Assembly (NCBI RefSeq): GCF_001267535.1
Contig: NZ_JRXE01000005.1
Location: forward strand, 66,263 to 112,653
DNA: 46,391 nucleotides
Origin: Winslowiella iniecta
Lineage (GTDB): Bacteria; Pseudomonadota; Gammaproteobacteria; Enterobacterales; Enterobacteriaceae
Direction of reading: 5' to 3'
In this document: positions 19,101 to 27,345 of the stretch, piece after piece
Layout: every line of letters begins with the position of its first letter
How positions within the stretch are numbered: position 1 is the first letter of the stretch
Notes under the pieces: model-generated
What the model was told of the DNA's origin: nothing
Database searches by the model: none
Seen by the model: the letters and a program-made list of their open reading frames with translations, nothing else
Position numbers and translations under genes: made by a program

Positions 19101-19684
19101 GTGTATGGGCGGATCTCAGCGCACATCAAATCACCGGAAAAAATGTGGCGGACAACTCGCGCGAACGGTTGATGGCGGGTTACTACTATAAGCTGATCAA
19201 TGAAAATAACCGCCGTGCCACTATTGGTCTGAACAGCATGTTGTGGCACTACCAGAAGGATCTGAGCGACTACTCATTTGGTCAGGGCGGTTACTACAGC
19301 CCGCAACGTTATTTCTCACTGGCGGTGCCAGTGAACTGGCGTCAGCGCAGCGAAAACTGGTCGTATGAATTGGGCGGCTCAGTATCGTGGTCACACTCAA
19401 AAACCAAAGCTCAGGCGCGTTACCCGGTTAACCCGGGTTTTCAGACCACGGCGAATCCGGTCTCATCCGACAGTTCCGGTACGGGAACTGGCTACACGTT
19501 GCACGCGCTGGTTGAGCGGCGTTTAAGCGCGCACTGGACGCTGGGTGTTGGCGTCGATATTCAGCAGGCGAAGGATTACACCCCCAGCCACGGACTGCTG
19601 TATGTGCGCTATTCGCTGGCGGGCTGGGAAGGGGATCTGGATATTCCGCCACAACCGCTGACGCCGTATGCCGATTTCAAATAG
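16187..19684 (+). CDS. bcsC: BcsC, cellulose export porin (second operon)
   Basis: 1165 residues from a GTG that shares its first base with the bcsB stop (TAGTG); GAGGA lies about 9 bases upstream and the start gives a good signal peptide (MARKVLPWLGLLLPGMACF to about residue 25). TPR repeats fill about 35–780, and a BCSC_C barrel the rest, with GQGGYYSPQRYFSLAVPV near the end. Cys860 and Cys868 flank a short Asn-rich loop in the barrel and could form a disulphide; the first BcsC has no such pair there. Role: TPR scaffold and outer-membrane exit pore for cellulose. This is the last gene of bcsRQABC; no strong terminator was seen after it. Confidence 0.95.
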   Translation: MARKVLPWLGLLLPGMACFGPVALAADPPAPREVAPVAWLLQQIRIGEATNKPLLVTQSLYRLQKIDPDNPEVLAAQLRLALRQGDQAKAQRLMTQLNQTAPDSAATRQSAASMLLLTPEGRQQLQQARLLATSGHPEEAKVAFDKLFNGIFPGVDIALEYWRLVARIDGQEQLALVQLQALDQQYPGNTGVRLLIAQMQLRDDNTAEAFKELKKVADNPAGREQAGALWLARIQSQPVSEQTVAELKRYIDTFTSGDAQRNGEQELARQQKLLADPAFRQRERGLALVDGGAGAAAIPALQAALRATPDDAELLGAMGQAQSRANRRATAIGYFERAIRAGQQSTSIGKWRSLLTSNRYWLAIDNGDKALAKGDIAAAERQYQHARALDNSDSYALIGLGDVALAKKNNASAEQQFLRALRLEPGNSTAARRLAALYQQQSPQKAIDFINRLTPAQQRALGSTLNDLRSDAVRAEADALAAQGNWAQAVEKYRRAQRDAPDDVWLNYRLAGALREAGQAEQADSVMSAMASKRPSDPAQVYAYGLYLSSSDRRDRAIAQLNTLPRAQWDEDIVDLSTRLEQDKLFEQANALRDGGNEAAAIALLQQQPFSTRRDNTLADWALARGDSAAALQGYQQVLKRLPQDSDAALGRIDALVALKRTDDARSALQQLPAEAVGESINTQRRVASAWQSVGDSQRAATLYRGLKTRAAKEMPSQSSALVFRDAARLETQQRQPQAALDDYRQAMVASDITQQLPQDNVEFTRLMRNDQRDDWLKRGIRSDAADLYRQQDTTLTLEQDYSRNKGTGGISDFTAHTTMFEAEMPLADGKGFLRLDHVAVSAGSFSTTNGSHTEVFGSCADNNTNGCSRDLTQRAEGTAPAIGWRNDRWAADIGTTPVGFEVVNWVGGVSWETDVRNIGLSFTASRRPISSSLLAYAGARDPSSEGGRSWGGVVATGGGVGMSYDQGGAHGVWADLSAHQITGKNVADNSRERLMAGYYYKLINENNRRATIGLNSMLWHYQKDLSDYSFGQGGYYSPQRYFSLAVPVNWRQRSENWSYELGGSVSWSHSKTKAQARYPVNPGFQTTANPVSSDSSGTGTGYTLHALVERRLSAHWTLGVGVDIQQAKDYTPSHGLLYVRYSLAGWEGDLDIPPQPLTPYADFK

Positions 19685-19853
19685 TCTGTGGCGATAAAAC
19701 GCTGTTAATTTTGCTGCTGAGCGGCGGTTTTTCCTCGGAAAACACTTAAACACGGCTATCGGGCATTCTGCTGTCTGATAAAACCGGGAGCATGGGATAT
19801 ACTCGGAGCAGTTTTTTCCTTCTTACTCCTTACGAGGAGCCTGGAGAACAGCT

Positions 19854-21875
19854 TTGCGCGTCAGTCGTTCACTCACGATCAAGCAGATGGCGACGGTTTC
19901 AGCGGTTGCCATTATCACCATCTGCATCTTTATCGTTATTCAGCTTTTCCATTTTGTGCAGCAGCGCAGGGTCGACTACGCCCAGCAAATGGAGAACATC
20001 GCGCATACTGTTCGTCAGCCGTTGTCGGAAGCGGTACTGCGCGCCGATATCCCCGAGGCTGAACGCATTCTTAACTCGCTTAAACCGGCCGGGATTCTGT
20101 CGCGAGCCGATGTGGTGCTGCCGAACGCATTTCAGGCGTTGCACACGGATTTTGACCCGGAAAAACCGGTACCACGGCTGGTGGCACGGGTGTTTGAACT
20201 GCCGGTGCAGATTACGGTGCCGCTCTACGCCATGGAGCGCACTGCTGCACCTAAACCGCTGGCTTATCTGGTGTTGCAGGCAGACTCATGGCGCGTCTAT
20301 CAGTTTATCCTCAGCACCATTGCCACCATGCTGACCACGTATTTGCTGCTGGCGCTGATCCTGTCGGTGGCGATTAGCTGGTGCATTAACCGGCTGATTG
20401 TTCATCCGCTGCGTGATATCTCCCGCGAGCTACAGGAATTGCCGCCGCAGGATATTCTCACTCACAAACTGGCGATTCCGCCGCTGCATCGTGATGATGA
20501 AATTGGCATGTTGATTCGCAGTTACAACCGCAATCAGCAGGTGCTGGAATCAGTCCATGATGAGATGAGCCGGCTGACTACCCACTATGCACTGACCGAT
20601 TTACCGAACAGAACCCTGTTTCTCGCTCTGCTGGAGCAGCATATGAAATCCGCAGGCAGCCTCAGTGGTTTCACCGTCATAGTGCTGCGTGTTGAGACCT
20701 TGCAGGAAGCCAATGGCATTCTGACCGACGAACAGCGCGATACCTTGATCCTGACGCTGGCAGAAAAAATTCGCAGCTGCCTGGATGATCGGACGGTGCT
20801 GGCGCAGCTGAGCGGCAGCGATTTTGCGCTGCTGGCAAAAAGAGCCAACAGTCCGTTCCGCGCCATTCGTCTGGCGCGCAACGTCATGACGCGCCTGACA
20901 CAACCGGTCGCGCTGCAACATATGCAAATTCGCCCGGCGGTCAGTATCGGCATGGCACAGCGTGATGCGGCTACCCTGACGATGGTCGAGCTGCTTGGGC
21001 GTGCGACCTCAGCGATGATGTCGGCGCGTCATCAGGGTAAAAACCAGATTCTGTTTTATGATCCGCTGTTGACGGAACGTGCGCAAAAGCGCCTGACGCA
21101 GGAGCATGACATTCTGCGCGGGCTGGAACAGGAGCAGTTTGCACTTTATCTGCAACCGCAGGTCAATATGCAAAGCGGCGAGCTGGTGGGGGCGGAAGCC
21201 CTGTTACGCATGCGCCAGCCGGACGGCAGCTACAACCTGCCGGAAGATTTTATTGTCGGTGCCGAAGAGCTTGGCGTCATCGGCGATCTGGGGCGCTGGG
21301 TGTTTGAAGAGTCCTGCCGGGTGCTGGCGGGCTGGCAAAAGCGCGATATTATCCTGCCGCTCAGTGTCAATATTTCTGCGGTACAGCTGCGCGATCCCGG
21401 CATCGTGCCGCATTTACAGGATTTGCTGGCGCGTCACCGCATTCTGCCCGGCAGTCTGGTGCTGGAAATTACGGAAACCGCCGAGATTGGCGATCCGCAG
21501 CAGGCCGTGGCCTTGTTAAGTGAGCTGCAACGAGTTGGCGTAGCGGTAGCGCTGGATGATTTTGGTATGGGCTACTCCAATCTTAACTACCTGCGGCAGT
21601 TTAAATCCTTGCCGGTCAGCAAGCTGAAGATGGATCGCAGCTTTGTTTCGGCCCTGCCTGCTGACGATACGATGGTGAAAATCATCGCGGCGATCGCCGA
21701 AATTATTGATATTGATGTGGTGGCTGAAGGGGTGGAAACCACCGAACAGCGCGACTGGTTACTGGCGCGCGGTATCACCATCGGTCAGGGTTATCTCTAT
21801 TCTGCGGCACTGCCACTGGCAAGCTTTGAAAAATGGCTGCCGCGTGCGGATTATCTGAAATCAGATCCCTCCTGA
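19854..21875 (+). CDS. hmsP: HmsP/PdeK c-di-GMP phosphodiesterase (degenerate GGDEF + EAL)
   Basis: 673 residues from a TTG at 19854 with GGAG at 19843–19846. Membrane helices at about 12–33 and 148–176 flank a periplasmic sensor region; HAMP-like linker about 177–235; GGDEF-like domain about 240–405 whose active site reads SGSDF (320–324), so cyclase activity is not expected. The EAL domain is complete: EAL at 448–450, SVNISAVQL (504–512), EITETAEI, DDFGMGYSNL (568–577), KMDRSF, AEGVET. Family proteins (E. coli YhjK/PdeK, Yersinia HmsP) degrade c-di-GMP and limit matrix production. The position directly after bcsC matches E. coli. The gene name follows the Yersinia homologue. Confidence 0.9.
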   Translation: MRVSRSLTIKQMATVSAVAIITICIFIVIQLFHFVQQRRVDYAQQMENIAHTVRQPLSEAVLRADIPEAERILNSLKPAGILSRADVVLPNAFQALHTDFDPEKPVPRLVARVFELPVQITVPLYAMERTAAPKPLAYLVLQADSWRVYQFILSTIATMLTTYLLLALILSVAISWCINRLIVHPLRDISRELQELPPQDILTHKLAIPPLHRDDEIGMLIRSYNRNQQVLESVHDEMSRLTTHYALTDLPNRTLFLALLEQHMKSAGSLSGFTVIVLRVETLQEANGILTDEQRDTLILTLAEKIRSCLDDRTVLAQLSGSDFALLAKRANSPFRAIRLARNVMTRLTQPVALQHMQIRPAVSIGMAQRDAATLTMVELLGRATSAMMSARHQGKNQILFYDPLLTERAQKRLTQEHDILRGLEQEQFALYLQPQVNMQSGELVGAEALLRMRQPDGSYNLPEDFIVGAEELGVIGDLGRWVFEESCRVLAGWQKRDIILPLSVNISAVQLRDPGIVPHLQDLLARHRILPGSLVLEITETAEIGDPQQAVALLSELQRVGVAVALDDFGMGYSNLNYLRQFKSLPVSKLKMDRSFVSALPADDTMVKIIAAIAEIIDIDVVAEGVETTEQRDWLLARGITIGQGYLYSAALPLASFEKWLPRADYLKSDPS

Positions 21876-22068
21876 TAACAGTTTATGTTAATCCAGGGTT
21901 ATGGATTTTCATGCTGAAGCGTTTCAGTTCATAGTTATCGATTATGCTTTCTACAGGTTGTGTCAAGATATATCAATCTTGTTAACCCGGTGTTATTTTC
22001 CGCGCTGTCGTTCAATTCTAATGATAGCGATGTAAATCGCATGGTCTGCTGTAAACGGAAACGCTTTT

Positions 22069-23343
22069 ATGAAAACATCACTGTTCAAAAGCCTTTACTT
22101 TCAAGTTCTTACCGCTATTGCCATCGGTATTCTGCTCGGACATTTCTATCCGGATCTGGGCGCGCAGATGAAACCTCTCGGCGATGCGTTCGTTAAACTG
22201 ATTAAAATGATCATCGCCCCGGTCATCTTCTGTACCGTAGTCACCGGTATCGCCGGCATGGAAAGCATGAAAGCGGTCGGCCGCACCGGTGCAGTGGCGC
22301 TGCTCTACTTCGAAATCGTCAGTACCATTGCGCTGATTATCGGTCTGCTGGTGGTCAATGTGGTGCAGCCTGGCGCAGGCATGAATGTCGATCCTGCCAC
22401 GCTCGATGCGAAAGCGGTAGCGGTCTATGCCCAGCAGGCTGAGCAGCAAGGCGTCATACCGTTCCTGCTCGATATCATTCCTTCCAGCGTGATTGGCGCG
22501 TTTGCCAGCGGTAATATTTTGCAGGTACTGCTGTTTGCCATTCTGTTTGGTTTTGCGCTGCATCGCCTCGGTGATAAAGGCACGATGATTTTTAATGTCA
22601 TCGAGAGCTTCTCCAAAGTGATCTTTGGCATCATCAACATGATTATGCGTCTGGCACCGATAGGCGCGTTTGGCGCGATGGCCTTTACCATCGGCAAATA
22701 TGGCGTCGGCTCGCTGGTTCAGCTTGGGCAGCTGATTATCTGCTTCTACATCACCTGCGTGCTGTTTGTGGTGGTGGTTCTGGGGCTGATCTCCCGTTAC
22801 GTCGGCTTTAATATCTTCAAATTTATTGGCTATATCAAAGAAGAGCTGCTGATTGTGCTTGGCACCTCCTCTTCTGAATCAGCGCTGCCGCGTATGCTGG
22901 AGAAGATGGAACGACTGGGCTGCAAGAAGTCGGTGGTGGGTCTGGTGATTCCGACCGGCTACTCGTTTAACCTTGACGGCACCTCAATCTATCTGACTAT
23001 GGCGGCGGTGTTTATCGCGCAGGCGACCAACAGTCATATGGATATCGTGCATCAGATTACCCTGCTGGTGGTACTGCTGCTGTCATCAAAAGGCGCGGCT
23101 GGGGTAACCGGCAGCGGATTTATCGTGCTGGCGGCGACCCTTTCTGCGGTAGGCCATCTGCCGGTGGCGGGTCTGGCACTGATCCTCGGTATTGACCGTT
23201 TTATGTCGGAAGCCCGTGCGCTGACCAACCTGGTTGGTAACGGTGTGGCGACGGTGTTTGTCTCGAAATGGGTCGGGCAGCTGGACGAGAAAAAGATGAA
23301 AGAGACACTGTCTGCACCCGCTAAAACGGAAAAAACCGCCTGA
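22069..23343 (+). CDS. dctA: DctA, aerobic C4-dicarboxylate:H+/Na+ symporter
   Basis: 424 residues, near the E. coli DctA length (428). DAACS-family landmarks: the N-terminal [23 protein letters not shown], the re-entrant serine-rich hairpin [14 protein letters not shown] (about 260–275), and the substrate motif [18 protein letters not shown] (about 303–320), then [19 protein letters not shown]. It imports succinate, fumarate, malate and related compounds. GGAAACG precedes the ATG. The order hmsP–dctA–yhjJ is that of E. coli (mirror image). A strong hairpin follows 39 bases after the stop. In E. coli transcription depends on DcuSR and CRP; no clear sites were found here. Confidence 0.96.
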   Translation: MKTSLFKSLYFQVLTAIAIGILLGHFYPDLGAQMKPLGDAFVKLIKMIIAPVIFCTVVTGIAGMESMKAVGRTGAVALLYFEIVSTIALIIGLLVVNVVQPGAGMNVDPATLDAKAVAVYAQQAEQQGVIPFLLDIIPSSVIGAFASGNILQVLLFAILFGFALHRLGDKGTMIFNVIESFSKVIFGIINMIMRLAPIGAFGAMAFTIGKYGVGSLVQLGQLIICFYITCVLFVVVVLGLISRYVGFNIFKFIGYIKEELLIVLGTSSSESALPRMLEKMERLGCKKSVVGLVIPTGYSFNLDGTSIYLTMAAVFIAQATNSHMDIVHQITLLVVLLLSSKGAAGVTGSGFIVLAATLSAVGHLPVAGLALILGIDRFMSEARALTNLVGNGVATVFVSKWVGQLDEKKMKETLSAPAKTEKTA

Positions 23344-23382
23344 AAAATTGCGCTGAGCGACTAATTCAGTGAAAAAGCCCCT

Positions 23383-23421
23383 CAAATGCCCGCAGCAGCT
23401 TGCCCTTGCTGCGGGCATTTG
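23383..23421 (+). terminator. Terminator hairpin after dctA
   Basis: Perfect 15-bp arms, CAAATGCCCGCAGCA and its complement, around a 9-base loop, beginning 39 bases after the dctA stop. The downstream tract is weak (CATAATAAT), so this may be a strong hairpin with limited U-run function. Confidence 0.65.
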
Positions 23422-23528
23422 CATAATAATCCCCACTTAGCATTTTTTTCATGGTATTTCACTTCGTTGCGCGACATCTTTGTGATCGCGTGGTCTAAGA
23501 AGCTGTTCTCTTAAAAAGCAGCAGCTTC

Positions 23529-23559
23529 CCTTTGTGATCTTATAAATTGATAACAAAGG
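23529..23559. promoter_or_regulatory. Inverted repeat upstream of yhjJ (candidate operator)
   Basis: Eleven-base arms CCTTTGTGATC and GATAACAAAGG around TTATAAATT; ten of eleven positions pair. It lies 52–82 bases before the yhjJ ATG. The half CTTTGTGATC also occurs at 23478–23487, exactly 52 bases upstream of the copy at 23530–23539, close to five helical turns. TGTGA resembles half a CRP site, but no full CRP palindrome is formed. Confidence 0.4.
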
Positions 23560-23610
23560 ATTACGTAGCGCCAGTGATTATTATTGGTTTGTTATTGAGT
23601 AGGGGTTCAC

Positions 23611-25101
23611 ATGCAGGGCACCAGAATAGGTCTTTTGGTTGGTGGGTTGTTTCTGGCAACTGTCAGTTACACGGTGCAGGCTGAAACACTACAACCTGAT
23701 CCTGCCTGGCAGCAGGGTAAATTAGCGAACGGATTTAACTGGCAGGTGCTCACCACGCCGCAGCGCCCCAGTGACAGAGTCGAAATCCGTTTGCTGGTGA
23801 ATACCGGATCGTTGGTGGAGACTGCCCAGCAGATCGGATTCAGCCACTTATTACCACGTCTGGCGCTGGTGCATAATGCCGCGCTGGATACCACTCAGCA
23901 GCGAGCACTGTGGACGCAGGGTATCGATCCGAACCGTCCATTGCCGCCTGCGATTACCTCGTATGATTTCACTATCTACAACCTCAGCCTGCCGAATAAT
24001 CGCCCGGAAGTCGTCAAAGATGCCCTCAACTGGCTGGCCGCCACTGCCGGCAAAATGACGATTAACGATCAGGTGGTCAATACCGCGATTGGCGCTGATG
24101 ATCCGGTGGCGACCTGGCCGGCTAACCCGCAAGATGTCTGGTGGCGTTATCGCCTGAAAGGCTCGCTGTTATTGGGGCACGATCCGTCGGAACCGGCCAA
24201 ATCACCGATTGATATCAACCAGTTGAGCAGCTTCTACAAGCAGTGGTATACCCCTGATGCGATGACGCTGTTTGTGGTGGGTAATGTTGACAACCGCAGT
24301 CTGTCTGAGCAAATCAATAAAGCGTTTTCACCGCTGGAAGGCAAACGTGAAACGCCTTCACCGATGCCCACTCTCTCGCCATTGCCGCATCAGCCGGTCA
24401 ATCTGGTGAATAATGCCGTCAGCCAGGATCGTCTGTCGCTGATTTGGGATACCGCATGGCCGCCGATTCGCGATTCACAGAACCTTACGCGTTACTGGCA
24501 GAGTGATCTGGCTCGTGAAGCGCTGTTCTGGCATGTTCAGCGGGTACTGAGCGACAGCAAAGCGCAGGGCGTCCAGGTGGGCTTCGATTGCCGTGTTCTC
24601 TATCAGCGCGCGCAGTGCGGAATCAATATGGATTCCAGCAATGCCACGTTGCAGGAAAATATGAATATGATTGCCCGTGAGCTGGCGAATATTCGTGATA
24701 ACGGTCTGCCAAAGGATGAGTTCGATGCGCTGATGGCGCAGAAAACCGCTGAGCTGAATAAACTGTTTGCCACCTATGCGCGCACCAATACTGATGTCCT
24801 GATGAGCCAGCGCCTGCGTTCACAACAGAATGCCGTGGTGGATATTGCCCCTGAGCAATATCAGAAGTTGCGTCAGACATTCCTCTCCGAATTAACGCTG
24901 CCGATGCTGAATCAGGAGTTGCGCCAGCAGTTAACTCAGGAGCTGACGATGGTACTGATGCAACCGCAGGGTGAAGCCGAAACCAACGTCAAATCACTGC
25001 AGGAGAGCTGGCAGCGCATTATGACGCCGCCCGCGACGGTCAGCGCACCGGCCGAAGACAATAAGCAAGAAGTATCAGATATACCTGTTCCACAGTCCTG
25101 A
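23611..25101 (+). CDS. yhjJ: YhjJ, exported M16-like pseudo-peptidase
   Basis: 496 residues; signal peptide about 1–24 (YTVQA). Two M16/insulinase-like domains, about 30–240 and 260–470, with conserved LPNNRPEVVKDAL, WYTPDAMTLFVVGNVD and DIAPEQYQKLRQ. The zinc motif HxxEH is lost: the matching site is HLLPR (79–83), and E. coli YhjJ (HAIPR) lacks it too, so it is probably a non-catalytic periplasmic protein of unknown role. In E. coli it sits between kdgK and dctA; here about 4.7 kb of other genes separate it from kdgK. A large inverted repeat precedes the start. Confidence 0.92.
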   Translation: MQGTRIGLLVGGLFLATVSYTVQAETLQPDPAWQQGKLANGFNWQVLTTPQRPSDRVEIRLLVNTGSLVETAQQIGFSHLLPRLALVHNAALDTTQQRALWTQGIDPNRPLPPAITSYDFTIYNLSLPNNRPEVVKDALNWLAATAGKMTINDQVVNTAIGADDPVATWPANPQDVWWRYRLKGSLLLGHDPSEPAKSPIDINQLSSFYKQWYTPDAMTLFVVGNVDNRSLSEQINKAFSPLEGKRETPSPMPTLSPLPHQPVNLVNNAVSQDRLSLIWDTAWPPIRDSQNLTRYWQSDLAREALFWHVQRVLSDSKAQGVQVGFDCRVLYQRAQCGINMDSSNATLQENMNMIARELANIRDNGLPKDEFDALMAQKTAELNKLFATYARTNTDVLMSQRLRSQQNAVVDIAPEQYQKLRQTFLSELTLPMLNQELRQQLTQELTMVLMQPQGEAETNVKSLQESWQRIMTPPATVSAPAEDNKQEVSDIPVPQS

Positions 25102-25111
25102 TAAATGTGTT

Positions 25112-25194
25112 GTAGGGGCGGCGTTCTCGCCGCCCATGCCGAGGGTTAGCACTCTGCATACCCTCAGGACGGGAGCCGAAAACGGCTCCCCTAC
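25112..25194 (+). repeat. REP doublet (BIME-like), copy 2
   Basis: REP unit 25112–25135: GTAG, then hairpin GGGCGGCG-TTCT-CGCCGCCC. Inverse unit 25171–25194: hairpin GGGAGCCG-AAAA-CGGCTCCC, then CTAC. The 35-base spacer and 83-base total match the copy at 5665–5747. The outer ends GTAGGGG and CCCCTAC are exact inverted repeats. It begins 10 bases after yhjJ and marks the left edge of the block that is absent between yhjJ and kdgK in E. coli. Confidence 0.8.
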
Positions 25195-25286
25195 GGCATT
25201 CCAGAAATCCCGCTGATGTTTCCTTAAACCATCAGCATTTGCCGAAAACGCCCCCTACACATTGCGCAGGTTTCAGGGAGAACGGT

Positions 25287-26561
25287 ATGAGAAATCGCTT
25301 CGGCTGCGGCTTACTCTACGCACTGTGGCTGACACTGTGCGCCAGCTTCGCGGTGCAAGCTGACTCGCTGGCGTTTCTGTCGGATACCCAGCTGGCAGAA
25401 GTGAAACAGCAACTGGCGCAGCAGCGTGCCGCTCCCCAAACCCTCCAGGCCTGGCGGGCATTACAGCATCAGGCGGATAAAGCACTACAACATCCTCTGA
25501 TGAGCGTAACCGATAAAATACTCACGCCGCCGAGCGGCTCAAAGCATGACTATCTGAGTCTTAGTGCCTACTGGTGGCCCGACAGCAGTAAAAGTGACGG
25601 CCTGCCGTGGATTCGACGCGACGGTGAGGTGAATCCGGCCAGTAAGAACGCGCAATCGGACGGCGTCAGGCTGGCGGCGTTTACCGCTGATGTGCAGGCG
25701 TTGACGCTGGCATGGTACTTCTCGGGCGAGCAGCGCTATGCCGATAAAGCCATCGCTCAGCTGCGCCACTGGTTTATCGCGCCGGAAACGCGCATGAACC
25801 CAAATCTTAATTTTGCGCAGGGCGTGCCGGGTATTGCTGACGGGCGCGCATCGGGTGTGCTGGATGGTCGCTACTTAGCCACGCGGATTGTTGATTCACT
25901 GATTCAGCTACGTCAGGCGCAAGGCTGGAACAGCAGCGACGAACAGGCAATGCACCAATGGATGAGTGAGTACTTACATTGGATGCAAACCAGTAAACTG
26001 GCGAAAAAAGAAGCGCAGGCGAAGAATAATCACGGTAACTGGTATGCTGTTCAGCTGGCCGCATTGGGCTGGTATTTACAGCAGCCCGCGCTAATTAAAC
26101 AGATGGTGGCGCTGGCGGAAAGTAAGCTGGCGTATCAGATTGCTGCCGATGGTTCGCAACCGCTGGAACTGGCACGCACGCGCTCATTTCATTACAGCTA
26201 CTTCAACTTACAGGCGCTGACCGCCCTGGCGGAACTGGCGGCGAAAGCCGGAGCCGGAGATTTATGGCATTACCAGAATGCACAGCAGGCGGGCCTGATC
26301 CGCGCGCTGGATTTTATGGCACCTTACAGCGATGATGCGCGTGTCTGGCCTTATCCGTCGCGGGATCGCGTTGGGGTAAGGCTGATACCGCTGCTGTCGC
26401 TGGCGGATAATCGGCTACACGATAAGCGCTATCAGCGCTGGATTCAGCAGGCGAACTTTCAGCCGCAACATCAAAGTGCGTCGCAGCGGGGAGTCGTGAT
26501 ACAGGCGCAGCGCGAAACCTGGCTGTTATCGCTGCCATATGGGCAAAAACCAGGGAAATAA
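25287..26561 (+). CDS. Secreted alginate-lyase-family protein
   Basis: 424 residues from the ATG at 25287, chosen because AGGGAGAACGGT precedes it and a signal peptide follows (hydrophobic core 8–24, cleavage near VQADS). Motifs of the alginate_lyase/PL5-like alpha-toroid fold: YLSLSAYWWPD (about 89–99), the AKNNHGNWYAVQ catalytic-type motif with NNHGNWY at 247–253, and ARTRSFHYSYFNLQAL (about 309–324). Such enzymes eliminate uronate residues from acidic polysaccharides in the periplasm. The true substrate is unknown: alginate, or an acidic exopolysaccharide, is plausible. It lies alone between the REP doublet and a convergent GST gene. Location next to kdgK (2-keto-3-deoxygluconate kinase) is suggestive, since uronate breakdown yields KDG. 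Confidence 0.8.
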   Translation: MRNRFGCGLLYALWLTLCASFAVQADSLAFLSDTQLAEVKQQLAQQRAAPQTLQAWRALQHQADKALQHPLMSVTDKILTPPSGSKHDYLSLSAYWWPDSSKSDGLPWIRRDGEVNPASKNAQSDGVRLAAFTADVQALTLAWYFSGEQRYADKAIAQLRHWFIAPETRMNPNLNFAQGVPGIADGRASGVLDGRYLATRIVDSLIQLRQAQGWNSSDEQAMHQWMSEYLHWMQTSKLAKKEAQAKNNHGNWYAVQLAALGWYLQQPALIKQMVALAESKLAYQIAADGSQPLELARTRSFHYSYFNLQALTALAELAAKAGAGDLWHYQNAQQAGLIRALDFMAPYSDDARVWPYPSRDRVGVRLIPLLSLADNRLHDKRYQRWIQQANFQPQHQSASQRGVVIQAQRETWLLSLPYGQKPGK

Positions 26562-26648
26562 GCGCTATATCAGTTAGTTATAATGTGTGTGAGCACTAAC
26601 TTATTTAAAGCCTGGGCGTCAATCAGTCGGTTGTAACGCTAAGCGCGT

Positions 26649-27290
26649 TCAAACCACTCTTAACTCTTCATAACTGACCATCACATGTTCGCGATAAGCC
26701 GGACGCTCAGTCAGGCGCTGATAATATCGCTGTAGTGCCGGTAAATCAGCGCGATCAATAGCGATATCATAATAGCGATAAAGCAGATGGCCGAGCTGGA
26801 TATCCGCCAGCGTAAAATCATTCCCTGCCAGATAGTCATGCTGCGCCAGTCGCGCATCCGCAATTCTGAGCAGCGCGGTCAGGCGCTGAATGGCGGCAGC
26901 AATAGCCTGTGGATCGCGGTCCCGCGCTGCCGTTCGCACTACTCGCCAGAAAATCGGTGCGGTAAAGCCCGCTGCCACACTGGTCTTCGCCCATTCGGCC
27001 CAGATATCGACCTGAGTACGTTGGGCAATATCTTCAGGCCAGAAAGGGGCGCTGGCATAGCTGCCCGACAGATAGCGCAGAATCGCGCCGGTCTCAAACA
27101 GCGCCGGACCATGCAGGTCTTTAATGACCGGAACCAGGCCATTTGGGTTCATCGCCAGAAATTCGGGCGTGTCGTTACCACCATATTTATGGCCGATATC
27201 GTAACGCTGGTAAGGCAGTCCCAGCTCGCCAATACACCACATTAAGGCCTGAACGTTGGAAGAGGTTTTTCGACCCCAGACTTGTAGCAT
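26649..27290 (-). CDS. Glutathione S-transferase family protein
   Basis: 213 residues; AGGAG 9 bases before the ATG. Thioredoxin-like N-domain (1–80) starts MLQVWGRKTSSNVQALMWCIGELGLPY with a Ser in the SSNV position typical of bacterial theta/beta-like GSTs; NPNGLVPVI carries the cis-proline, and ETGAILRYL the glutathione gamma-Glu contact. The helical C-domain (90–205) has the folding motif DFTLADIQLGHLLYRYY. It probably acts on small electrophiles in the cytoplasm; the substrate is unknown. A second gene with the same N-terminal pattern lies at 39758. It is convergent with the lyase-like gene. Confidence 0.85.
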   Translation of the reverse strand: MLQVWGRKTSSNVQALMWCIGELGLPYQRYDIGHKYGGNDTPEFLAMNPNGLVPVIKDLHGPALFETGAILRYLSGSYASAPFWPEDIAQRTQVDIWAEWAKTSVAAGFTAPIFWRVVRTAARDRDPQAIAAAIQRLTALLRIADARLAQHDYLAGNDFTLADIQLGHLLYRYYDIAIDRADLPALQRYYQRLTERPAYREHVMVSYEELRVV

Positions 27291-27345
27291 GCTGTCGTAC
27301 TCCTGATGGCGGAATCATGAACATCCAGCATAGCGGTTTCCCACG

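Noticed and set aside
23478-23559. CRP site before yhjJ
   Set aside because: TGTGATC is present but the second half TCACA is missing at the right distance, so only an unassigned inverted repeat is reported.
26572-26601. AGTTAGT/ACTAACT hairpin between the lyase-like gene and the GST
   Set aside because: Seven AT-rich pairs with a 16-base loop and no T-tract; too weak to call a terminator.
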